Shown piece after piece: positions 53,398-64,000 of a stretch of DNA of 64,000 nucleotides (the first letter of the stretch is position 1; each line of letters opens with the position of its first letter). Both the position numbers and the translations under genes were made by a program. Location: contig NC_091195.1 in assembly GCF_040958095.1 (NCBI RefSeq), positions 26,389,881-26,453,880 of the forward strand, written 5' to 3'. Under the pieces are notes generated by a model that saw nothing but the letters and a program-made list of their open reading frames with translations, was not told the origin of the DNA and made no database searches. Source of the DNA: Procambarus clarkii. Lineage: Eukaryota; Arthropoda; Malacostraca; Decapoda; Cambaridae.

Positions 53398-56300
53398 GTG
53401 TTCTCATACACCATCCTGCCGGGTGTATGGTGTTCTGGCGTCGTGTATGGTGTTCTGGAGTCGTGTATGGTGTTCTGGCGTCGTGTATGGTGTTCTAGCG
53501 TGGTGTATGGTGTTCTGGCGTGGTGTATGGTGTGGTGTATGGTGTTCTGGCGTGGTGTATGGTGTTCTGGCGTGGTGTATGATGTTCTGGCGTGGTGTAT
53601 GGTGTTCTAGCGTGGTGTATGGTGTTCTGGCGTGGTGTATGGTGTTCCTGCCGGGTGTATGGTGTTCTGGCGTGGTGTATGGTGTTCCTGCCGGGTGTAT
53701 GGTGTTCTGGCGTGGAGTATGGTGCTCTGGCGTGGTGTATGGTGTTCTGGCGTGGTGTATGGTGTTCTGGAGTCGTGTATGGTGTTCTGGAGTCGTGTAT
53801 GGTGTTCTGGCGTCGTGTATGGTGTGGTGTATGGTGTTCTGGCGTCGTGTATGGTGTTCTGGCGTGGTGTATGGTGTTCTGGCGTCGTGTATGGTGTGGT
53901 GTATGGTGTTCTGGCGTCGTGTATGGTGTTCTGGCGTGGTGTATGGTGTTCTGGCGTGGTGTATGGTGTTCTGGCGTGGTGTATGGTGTTCTGGCGTGGT
54001 GTATGGTGTTCTGGCGTGGTGTATGGTGCTCTGGCGTGGTGTATGGTGTTCCTGCCGGGTGTATGGTGTTCTGGCGTGGAGTATGGTGCTCTGGCGTGGT
54101 GTATGGTGTTCTGGCGTCGTGTATGGTGTTCTGGCCTCGTGTATGGTGTTCTGGCGTCGTGTATGGTGTTCTGGCGTCGTGTATGGTGTTCTGGCGTCGT
54201 GTATGGTGTTCTGGCGTGGTGTATGGTGTTTCTACCTGGTGCAAGGGGTTTTGGTGTGGTGTATAGTGTTCTAGCGTGGTGTATGGTGTTTTAGCGTGGT
54301 GTATGGTGTTCTGGCGTGGTGTACGGTGTTCTAGCGTGGTGTATGGTGTTCTGGCGTGGTGTATGGTGTTCTGGCGTGGTGTATGGTGTTCTGGCGTGGT
54401 GTATGGTGTTCTAGCGTGGTGTATGGTGTTCTAACGTGGTGTATGGTGTTCTGGCGTGGTGTTCGGTGTTCTAGCGTGGTGTATGGTGTTCTGGCGTGGT
54501 GTATGGTGTTCTGGCGTGGTGTATGGTGTTCTAGCGTGGTGTATGGTGTTCTAGCGTGGTGTATGGTGTTCTAGCGTGGTGTATGGTGTTCTGGCGTGGT
54601 GTTTGGTGTTCTAGCGTGGTGTATGGTGTTCTAGCGTGGTGTATGGTGTTCTAGCGTGGTGTATGGTGTTCTAGCGTGGTGTATGGTGTTCTGGCGTGGT
54701 GTATGGTGTTCTAGCATGGTGTATGGTGTTCTGGCGTGGTGTACGGTGTTCTAGCGTGGTGTATGGTGTTCTGGCGTGGTGTATGGTGTTCCTGCCGGGT
54801 GTATGGTGTTCTGGCGTGGAGTATGGTGCTCTGGCGTGGTGTATGGTGTTCTGGCGTGGTGTATGGTGTTCTGGAGTCGTGTATGATGTTCTGGAGTCGT
54901 GTATGGTGTTCTGGCGTCGTGTATGGTGTGGTGTATGGTGTTCTGGCGTCGTGTATGGTGTTCTGGCGTGGTGTATGGTGTTCTGGCGTCGTGTATGGTG
55001 TTCTGGCGTCGTGTATGGTGTGGTGTATGGTGTTCTGGCGTCGTGTATGGTGTTCTGGCGTCGTGTATGGTGTTCTGGCGTGGTGTATGGTGTTCTGGCG
55101 TGGTGTATGGTGTTCTGGCGTGGTGTATGGTGTTCTGGCGTGGTGTATGGTGCTCTGGCGTGGTGTATGGTGTTCCTGCCGGGTGTATGGTGTTCTGGCG
55201 TGGAGTATGGTGCTCTGGCGTGGTGTATGGTGTTCTGGCGTCGTGTATGGTGTTCTGGCGTCGTGTATGGTGTTCTGGCGTCGTGTATGGTGTTCTGGCG
55301 TCGTGTATGGTGTTCTGGCGTCGTGTATGGTGTTCTGGCGTGGTGTATGGTGTTTCTACCTGGTGCAAGGGGTTTTGGTGTGGTGTATAGTGTTCTAGCG
55401 TGGTGTATGGTGTTTTAGCGTGGTGTATGGTGTTCTGGCGTGGTGTACGGTGTTCTAGCGTGGTGTATGGTGTTCTGACGTGGTGTATGGTGTTCTGGCG
55501 TGGTGTATGGTGTTCTGGCGTGGTGTATGGTGTTCTGGCGTGGTGTACGGTGTTCTAGCGTGGTGTATGGTGTTCCGGCGTGGTGTATGGTGTTCTGGCG
55601 TGGTGTATGGTGTTCTAGCGTGGTGTATGGTGTTCTAGCGTGGTGTATGGTGTTCTAGCGTGGTGTATGGTGTTCTAGCGTGGTGTATGGTGTTCTAGCG
55701 TGGTGTATGGTGTTCTAGCGTGGTGTATGGTGTTCTGGCGTGGTGTTTGGTGTTCTAGCGTGGTGTATGGTGTTCTAGCGTGGTGTATGGTGTTCTAGCG
55801 TGGTGTATGGTGTTCTAGCGTGGTGTATGGTGTTCTGGCGTGGTGTATGGTGTTCTAGCATGGTGTATGGTGTTCTGGCGTGGTGTACGGTGTTCTAGCG
55901 TGGTGTATGGTGTTCTGGCGTGGTGTTTGGTGTTCTAGCGTGGTGTATGGTGTTCTAGCGTGGTGTATGGTGTTCTAGCATGGTGTATAGTGTTCTAGCG
56001 TGGTGTATGGTGTTCTAGCGTGTTGTATGGTGTTCTAGCGTAGTGTATGGTGTTCTGGCGTGGTGTATGGTGTTCTAGCATGGTGTATGGTGTTCTAGCG
56101 TGGTGTATGGTGTTCTAGCGTGGTGTATGGTGTTATAGCGTGGTGTATGGTGTTTTAGCGTGGTGTATGGTGTTTTAGCGTGGTGTATGGTGTTCTAGCG
56201 TGGTGTATGGTGTTCTGGCGTGGTGTACGGTGTTCTAGCGTGGTGTATGGTGTTCTAGCGTGGTGTATGGTGTTCTAGCGTGGTGTATGGTGTTCCTACC

Positions 56301-59300
56301 TGGTAAATGGTGTTCTAGCGTGGTGTATGGTGTTCCTACCTGGTAAATGGTGTTCTAGCGTGGTGTATGGTGTTCCTACCTGGTAAATGGTGTTTTACCG
56401 TGGTGTATGGTGTTCTAGCGTGGTGTATGGTGTTCCTGCCTGGTTTATGGTGTTCTAGCGTAGTGTATGGTGTTCTATCGTAGTGTTTGGTGTTCTAGCG
56501 TGGTGTATGGTGTTCTAGCGTGGTGTATGGTGTTCTAGCGTGGTGTATGGTGTTCTAGCGTGGTGTATTGTGTTCTGGCGTTGTGTAGGGTGCTCTAGCG
56601 TGGTGTATGGTGTTCTAGCGTGGTGTATGGTGTTCTTACGTGGTGTATGGTGTTCTGGCGTGGTGTATGGTGTTTTAGCGTGGTGTATGGAGTTCTGGCG
56701 TGGTGTATGGTGTTCTAGCGTGGTGTATGGTGTTCCTACCTGGTAAATGGTGTTCTAGCGTGGTGTATGGTGTTCCTACCTGGTAAATGGTGTTTTAGCG
56801 TGGTGTATGGTGTTCTAGCGTGGTGTATGGTGTTCCTGCCTGGTTTATGGTGTTCTAGCGTAGTGTATGGTGTTCTATCGTAGTGTTTGGTGTTCTAGCG
56901 TGGTGTATGGTGTTCTAGCGTGGTGTATGGTGTTCTAGCGTGGTGTATGGTGTTCCTACCTGGTAAATGGTGTTCTAGCGTGGTGTATGGTGTTCTAGCG
57001 TGGTGTATGGTGTTCTAGCGTGGTGTATGGTGTTCCTACCTGGTAAATGGTGTTCTAGCGTGGTGTATGGTGTTCCTACCTGGTAAATGGTGTTTTAGCG
57101 TGGTGTATGGTGTTCCTGCCTGGTTTATGGTGTTCTAGCGTAGTGTATGGTGTTCTATCGTAGTGTATGGTGTTCTATCGTAGTGTTTGGTGTTCTAGCG
57201 TGGTGTATGGTGTTCTAGCGTGGTGTATGGTGTTCTAGCGTGGTGTATTGTGTTCTGGCGTTGTGTAGGGTGCTCTAGCGTGGTGTATGGTGTTCTAGCG
57301 TGGTGTATGGTGTTCTTACGTTGTGTATGGTGTTCTGGCGTGGTGTATAGTGTTCTGGCGTGGTGTATGGTGTTCTGGCGTGGTGTATGGTGTTTTAGCG
57401 TGGTGTATGGAGTTCTGGCGTGGTGTATGGTGTTCTAGCGTGGTGTATGGTGTTCTATAGCGTGGTGTATGGTTTTCTGGCGTGGTGTATGGTGTACTGA
57501 CGTGGTGTATGGTGTTCGTACGTGGTGTATGGTGTTCTGGCGTGGTGTATAGTGATCTGGCGTGGTGTATGGTGTTCTGGCGTGGTGTATAGTGTTCTGG
57601 CGTGGTTTATGGTGTTCTGATGTGGTGTATGGTGTTCTGGCGCGGTGTATAGTGTTCTGGCGTGGTTTATGGTGTTCTGATGTGGTGTATGGTGTTCTAG
57701 CGTGGTGTATGGTGTTATGGCGTTGTGTATGGTGTTCTGGCGTGGTGTATGGTGTTCTTACGTGGTGTATGGTGTTCTGGCGTGGTGTATAGTGTTCTGG
57801 CGTGGTGTATGGTGTTCTGGCGTGGTGTATAGTGTTCTGGCGTGGTGTATGGTGTTCTGGCGTGGAGTATGGTCCTCTGGCGTGGTGTATGGTGTTCTTG
57901 CGTCGTGTATGGTGTTCTGGCGTGGTGTATGGTGTTCTGGCGTGGTGTATGGTCCTCTGGCGTAGTGTATGGTGTTCTTGCGTCGTGTATGGTGTTCTGG
58001 CGTGGTGTATGGTGTTCTGGCGTGGTGTATGGTGTTCTGGCGTGGTGTATGGTGTTCTGGCGTGGTGTATGGTGCTCTGGCGTGGTGTATGGTGTTCCTG
58101 CCGGGTGTATGGTGTTCTAGCGTGGAGTATGGTGCTCTGGCGTGGTGTATTGTGTTCTGGCGTCGTGTATGGTGTTCTGGCGTCGTGTATGGTGTTCTGG
58201 CGTCGTGTATGGTGTTCTGGCGTCGTGTATGGTGTTCTGGCGTGGTGTATGGTGTTCTGGCGTCGTGTATGGGGTTTTGGTGTGGTGTATGGTGTTCTAG
58301 CGTGGTGTATGGTGTTTTAGCGTGGTGTATGGTGTTCTGGCGTGGTGTACGGTGTTCTAGCGTGGTGTATGGTGTTCTGGCGTGGTGTATGGTGTTCTGG
58401 CGTGGTGTATGGTGTTCTGGCGTGGTGTATGGTGTTCTAGCGTGGTGTATGGTGTTCTAACGTGGTGTATGGTGTTCTGGCGTGGTGTACGGTGTTCTGG
58501 CGTGGTGTATGGTGTTCTGGCGTGGTGTATGGTGTTCTAGCGTGGTGTATGGTGTTCTAGCGTGGTGTATGGTGTTCTGGCGTGGTGTTTATAGTGTTCT
58601 AGCGTGGTGTATGGTGTTCTGGCGTGGTGTATGGTGTTCTGGCGTGGTGTACGGTGTTCTAGCGTGGTGTATGGTGTTTTAGCGTGGTGTATGGTGTTCT
58701 AGCGTGGTGTATGGTGTTCTGGCGTGGTGTATGGTGTTCTAGCATGGTGTATGGTGTTCTGGCGTGGTGTACGGTGTTCTAGCGTGGTGTATGGTGTTCT
58801 GGCGTGGTGTACGGTGTTCTAGCGTGGTGTATGGCGTTCTGGCGTGGTGTACGGTGTTCTAGCGTGGTGTATGGCGTTCTGGCGTGGTGTATGGTGTTTT
58901 AGCGTGGTGTATGGAGTTCTGGCGTGGTGTATGGTGTTCTAGCGTGGTGTATGGTGTTCTAGCGTGGTGTATGGTTTTCTGGCGTGGTGTATGGTGTACT
59001 GACGTGGTGTATGGTGTTCGTACGTGGTGTATGGTGTTCTGGCGTAGTGTATAGTGATCTGGCGTAGTGTATGGTGTTCTGGCGTGGTGTATAGTGTTCT
59101 GGCGTGGTTTATGGTGTTCTGATGTGGTGTATGGTGTTCTGGCGTGGTGTATAGTGTTCTGGCGTGGTTTATGGTGTTCTGATGTGGTGTATGGTGTTCT
59201 AGCGTGGTGTATGGTGTTATGGCGTTGTGTATGGTGTTCTGGCGTGGTGTATGGTGTTCTTACGTGGTGTATGGTGTTCTGGCGTGGTGTATAGTGTTCT

Positions 59301-62300
59301 GGCGTGGTGTATGGTGTTCTGGCGTGGTGTATAGTGTTCTGGCGTGGTGTATGGTGTTCTGGCGTGGAGTATGGTGCTCTGGCGTGGTGTATGGTGTTCT
59401 TGCGTGGTGTATGGTGTTCTGGCGTGGTGTATGGTGTTCTGGCGTGGTGTATGGTGTTCTGGCGTCGTGTATGGTGTTCTGGCGTGGTGTATGGTGTTCT
59501 GGCGTGGTGTATGGTGCTCTGGCGTGGTGTATGGTGTTCCTGCCGGGTGTATGGTGTTCTGGCGTGGAGTATGGTGCTCTGGCGTGGTGTATTGTGTTCT
59601 GGCGTCGTGTATGGTGTTCTGGCGTCGTGTATGGTGTTCTGGCGTCGTGTATGGTGTTCTGGCGTCGTGTATGGTGTTCTGGCGTCGTGTATGGTGTTCT
59701 GGCGTCGTGTATGGTGTTCTGGCGTCGTGTATGGTGTTCTGGCGTCGTGTATGGTGTTCTGGCGTGGTGTATGGTGTTCTGGCGTGGTGTATGGTGTTCT
59801 GGCGTGGTGTATGGTGTTCCTACCTGGTGCAAGGGGTTTTGGTGTGGTGTATGGTGTTCTAGCGTGGTGTATGGTGTTTTAGCGTGGTGTATGGTGTTCT
59901 GGCGTGGTGTACGGTGTTCTAGCGTGGTGTATGGTGTTCTGGCGTGGTGTATGGTGTTCTGGCGTGGTGTATGGTGTTCTAGCGTGGTGTATGGTGTTCT
60001 AACGTGGTGTATGGTGTTCTGGCGTGGTGTACGGTGTTCTGGCGTGGTGTATGGTGTTCTGGCGTGGTGTATGGTGTTCTAGCGTGGTGTATGGTGTTCT
60101 AGCGTGGTGTATGGTGTTCTGGCGTGGTGTTTGGTGTTCTAGCGTGGTGTATGGTGTTCTAGCGTGGTGTATGGTGTTCTAGCGTGGTGTATGGTGTTCT
60201 GGCGTGGTGTTTATAGTGTTCTAGCGTGGTGTATGGTGTTTTAGCGTGGTGTATGGTGTTCTAGCATGGTGTATGGTGTTCTGGCGTGGTGTACGGTGTT
60301 CTAGCGTGGTGTATGGTGTTCTGGCGTGGTGTTTGGTGTTCTAGCGTGGTGTATGGTGTTCTAGCGTGGTGTATGGTGTTCTAGTATGGTGTATGGTGTT
60401 CTAGCGTGGTGTATGATGTTCTAGCGTGGTGTATGGTGTTCTAGCGTGGTGTATGGTGTTCTGGCGTGGTGTATGGTGTTCTGGCATGGTGTATGGTGTT
60501 CTAGCGTGGTGTATGGTGTTCTAGCGTGGTGTATGGTGTTCTAGCGTGGTGTATGGTGTTCTAGCGTGGTGTATGGTGTTTTAGAGTGGTGTATGGTGTT
60601 CTAGCGTGGTGTATGGTGTTCTGGCGTGGTGTACGGTGTTCTAGTGTGGTGTATGGTGTTCTAGCGTGGTGTATGGTGTTCTAGCGTGGTATATGGTGTT
60701 TCTACCTGGTACATGGTGTTCTAGCGTGGTGTATGGTGTTTCTACCTGGTTTATGGTGTTCTAGCGTGGTGTATGGTGTTCTAGCGTGGTGTATGGTGTT
60801 TCTACCTGGTAAATGGTGTTCTAGCGTGGTGTATGGTGTTCTGGCGTGGTGTACGGTGTTCTAGCGTGGTGTATGGTGTTCTAGCGTGGTGTATGGTGTT
60901 CTAGCGTGGTGTATGGTGTTCTTACGTGGTGTCTGGTGTTCTGGCGTGGTGTATAGTGTTCTGGCGTGGTGTATGGTGTTCTGGCGTGGTGTACGGTGTT
61001 CTAGTGTGGTGTATGGTGTTCTAGCGTGGTGTATGGTGTTCTAGCGTGGTGTATAGTGTTCTTACGTGGTGTCTGGTGTTCTGGCGTGGTGTATAGTGTT
61101 CTGGCGTGGTGTACGGTGTTCTAGTGTGGTGTATGGTGTTCTAGCGTGGTGTATGGTGTTCTAGCGTGGTGTATGGTGTTCTTACGTGGTGTCTGGTGTT
61201 CTGGCGTGGTGTATAGTGTTCTGGCGTGGTGTATGGTGTTCTGGCGTGGTGTACGGTGTTCTATTGTGGTGTATGGTGTTCTAGCGTGGTGTATGGTGTT
61301 CTAGCGTGGTGTATGGTGTTCTTACGTGGTGTCTGGTGTTCTGGCGTGGTGTATAGTGTTCTAGCGTGGTGTATGGTGTTCTAGCGTGGTGTATGGTGTT
61401 CTTGCGTCGTGTATGGTGTTCTTACGTGGTGTATGGTGTTCTGGCGTGGTGTATAGTGTTCTGGCGTGGTGTTTGGTGTTCTGGCGTGGTGTATAGTGTT
61501 CTGGCGTGGTGTATGGTGTTCTGGCGTGGTGTATAGTGTTCTGGCGTGGTGTATGGTGTTCTGGCGTGGTGTATGGCGTGGTGTATGGTGTTCTAGCGTG
61601 GTGTATTGTGTTCTAGCGTGGTGTATGGTGTTCTTGCGTCGTGTATGGTGTTCTTACGTGGTGTATGGTGTTCTGGCGTGGTGTATAGTGTTCTGGCGTG
61701 GTGTATGGTGTTCTGGCGTGGTGTATAGTGTTCTGGCGTGGTGTATGGTGTTCTGGCGTGGTGTATGGCGTGGTGTATGGTGTTCTAGCGTGGTGTATGG
61801 TGTTCTGGCTTCGTGTATGGTGTTCTGGCGTCGTGTATGGTGTTCTGGCGTCGTGTATGGTGTTCTGGCGTCGTGTATGGTGTTCCTGCCTGTGTATTGT
61901 GTTCTGGCGTGGTGTATGGTGCACTAGCATAGTGTATGGTATTCTGGCGTGGTGTATGGTGCACTAGCATAGTGTATGGTATTCTGGCGTGGTGTATGGT
62001 GCACTAGCATAGTGTATGGTATTCTGGCGTGGTGTATGGTGCACTAGCATAGTGTATGGTATTCTGGCGTGGTGGATGGTGTTCTAGCGTGGTGTATGGT
62101 GTTCTTACGTGGTGTATGGTGTTCTGGCGTGGTGTATGGTGCACTAGCATAGTGTATGGTATTCTGGCGTGGTGTATGGTGCACTAGCATAGTGTATGGT
62201 ATTCTGGCGTGGTGTATGGTGTTCTAGCGTGGTGTATGGTGTTCTAGCGTGGTGGATGGTGTTCTGGCGTGGTGTATGGTGTTCTGGCGTGGTGTATGGT

Positions 62301-63483
62301 GTTCTTACGTGGTGTATGGTCTTCTGGCGTGGTGTATGGTGTTCTGGCGTGGTGTATGGTGTTCTTACGTGGTGTATGGTGTACTGACGTGGTGTATGGT
62401 GTTCTGGCGTGGTGTATGGTGTTCTGGCGTGGTGTATGGTGTTCTAGCGTGGTGTATGGTGTTCTAGCGTGGTGTATGGTGTTCTTACGTGGTGTATGGT
62501 GTTCTGGCGTGGTGTATGGTGTTCTGGCGTGGTGTATGGTGTTCTAGCGTGGTGTATGGTGTTCTAGCGTGGTGTATGGTGTTCTAGCGTGGTGTATGGT
62601 GTTCTATCGTGGTGTATGGTGTTCTTACGTGGTGTATGGTGTTCTGGCGTGGTGTATGGTGTTCTGGCGTGGTGTATGGTGTTCTGGCGTGGTGTATGGT
62701 GTTCTAGCGTGGTGTATGGTGTTCTAGCGTGGTGTATGGTGTTCTAGCGTGGTGTATGGTGTTCTTACGTGGTGTATGGTGTTCTGGCGTGGTGTATGGT
62801 GTTCTGGCGTGGTGTATGGTGTTCTAGCGTGGTGTATGGTGTTCTAGCGTGGTGTATGGTGTTCTGGCGTGGTGTATGGTGTTCTGGCGTGGTGTATGGT
62901 GTTCTGGCGTGGTGTATGGTGTTCTAGCGTGGTGTATGGTGTTCTGGCGTGGTGTATGATGTTCCTGCCTGGTGCATGGGGTCTGGTGGGGTGTATGGTA
63001 TTCTAGCGTGGTGTATGGTGTTCTAGCGTGGTGTATGGTGTTCTTACGTGGTGTATGGTGTTCTGGCGTGGTGTATGGTGTTCTGGCGTGGTGTATGGTG
63101 TTCTAGCGTGGTGTATGGTGTTCTAGCGTGGTGTATGGTGTTCTGGCGTGGTGTATGGTGTTCTGGCGTGGTGTATGGTGTTCTGGCGTGGTGTATGGTA
63201 TTCTAGCGTGGTGTATGGTGTTCTGGCGTGGTGTATGGTGTTCTGGCGTGGTGTATGGTGTTCTGGCGTGGTGTATGGTGTTCTGGCGTGGTGTATGGTG
63301 TTCTAGCGTGGTGTATGGTGTTCTAGCGTGGTGTATGGTGTTCTAGCGTGGTGTATGGTGTTCTAGCGTGGTGTATGGTGTTCTAGCGTGGTGTATGGTG
63401 TTCTAGCGTGGTGTATGGTGTTCTAGCGTGGTGTATCGTGTTCTAGCGTGGTGTATCGTGTTCTAGCGTGGTGTATGGTGTTC
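53398..63483. repeat. 20-bp minisatellite in intron 2 (about 500 units, 10 kb)
   Basis: Unit TGGTGTTCTGGCGTGGTGTA with frequent variants (TAGCG, GTCGT, TACGT, CCTGCCGGG, CCTACCTGGTAAA). It starts 17 bp after the exon-2 donor, where CTGGTGTTCTCATACACCAT already has the unit words. Block duplications are clear: variant strings at about 54041-54340 recur at 55142-55470, and those at 57480-58440 recur at about 58980-60000. The many Val-Trp-Cys frames are artefacts. Confidence 0.95.
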
Positions 63484-63485
63484 TA

Positions 63486-63744
63486 GGGCCAAATTTACGA
63501 AGCAGTTACGCAAGCACTTACGAACGTGTACATCTTTTCTCAATCTCTGACGGCTTTGGTTAAGTTTATTAAACAGTTTACATGTATGAAAACTTGCCAA
63601 TCAACTGTTGTTATTGTTATAAACAGCCTCCTGGTGCTTCGGAGCTCATTGACTGTATAATAATTGTAAACAAAGCCGCCAAAGATTGAGAATAGATGTA
63701 CAGGTTCGTAAGTACTTGCGTAACTGCTTCGTGAATCTGTCCCC
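63486..63744. mobile_element. MITE with terminal inverted repeats, copy 3
   Basis: GGGCCAAATTTACGAAGCAG at the left, TAACTGCTTCGTGAATCTGT and CCCC at the right, with interior words shared with 46794-47050 (CAACTGTTGTTATTGTTATA, AACAGCCTCCTGGTGCTTCG). It marks the end of the 20-bp array. Confidence 0.85.
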
Positions 63745-64000
63745 TGGTCGAGTCATCTTGTTAGGTCCCTCAGTCATCATATCATCATCTTAAGACTCCA
63801 CAATGTCATCATGTTACAGTAATCAATCCCTATATCAACATATTAGCTTAGATCTCTATGCCTTTCTTTAAATTTATATATATTTTTTATGCCTATTTCT
63901 CCGTGGAGTGGCTTCTAGTTTTCAGTAATATTTTAGGTGTCTTTGTATATATAATTCTCAGTTCATTGAGCATAATTTTACAGTTTAAGTGATTTTAATA
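63745..64000. other. No gene recognised
   Basis: AT-rich intron-like sequence to the window edge. No exon with splice sites seen. Confidence 0.5.

Noticed and set aside
53201-63346. Many Val-Tyr-Gly-Val and Cys/Trp-rich frames
   Set aside because: Product of the stop-poor 20-bp unit; only 53239-53380 of this region has exon features.

Overview
This is eukaryotic nuclear DNA, most likely from a decapod crustacean. The reasons are split genes with GT/AG introns, several tRNA-derived SINE types and non-LTR retrotransposon families whose wording I associate with decapods, a BEL/Pao LTR element, and an exon resembling decapod small heat-shock proteins. No database search was possible, so the species is unresolved. 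A run of exactly 500 N (6001-6500) is an assembly gap.

Repeats dominate. By my estimate a little over half of the window (about 34 kb) is minisatellite in roughly a dozen unrelated arrays. The largest are a ~20-bp array at 53.4-63.5 kb, a 29-31-bp array at 20.2-37.3 kb (interrupted by two LTR insertions), a 31/33-bp array at 47.8-53.2 kb, a ~31-bp array at 10.5-13.4 kb and a 30-bp array at 43.0-45.1 kb. Most long open frames come from these arrays, which lack stops, and are not genes.

Host coding sequence is limited to three exons. One at 3147-3370 (+) matches the X-box of phospholipase C epsilon but carries an apparent 2-base deletion. Two at 45107-45231 and 53239-53380 (+) join in frame to give 89 residues that look like the N-terminal half of a small heat-shock protein; the alpha-crystallin domain would lie beyond 64000. 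Minisatellites flank all four boundaries of these two exons, and the intron-1 array appears to supply the 3' splice site of exon 2.

Mobile elements left to right: a LINE with ORF1 (PHD-like plus CCCH fingers) and the start of ORF2 overlapping as TAATG (1-1079, -); a LINE 3' UTR split by a ~1.5-kb insertion (1215-3071); SINEs with different tRNA heads on one body; a 72-bp minisatellite derived from a BEL/Pao gag (6.6-7.4 kb); an inverted SINE pair (7.45-7.82 kb); RNase-H-type LINE remnants (14.6-15.9 and 40.8 kb) and CR1/Jockey-like remnants (9.5, 18.2-20.2, 46.6-47.8 kb); a solo LTR (22258-23241); a complete, young BEL/Pao element with gag-protease but no recognisable polymerase (30080-35977); a 371-bp foldback MITE (38464-38834); and three copies of a TIR MITE (16.1, 46.8, 63.5 kb).
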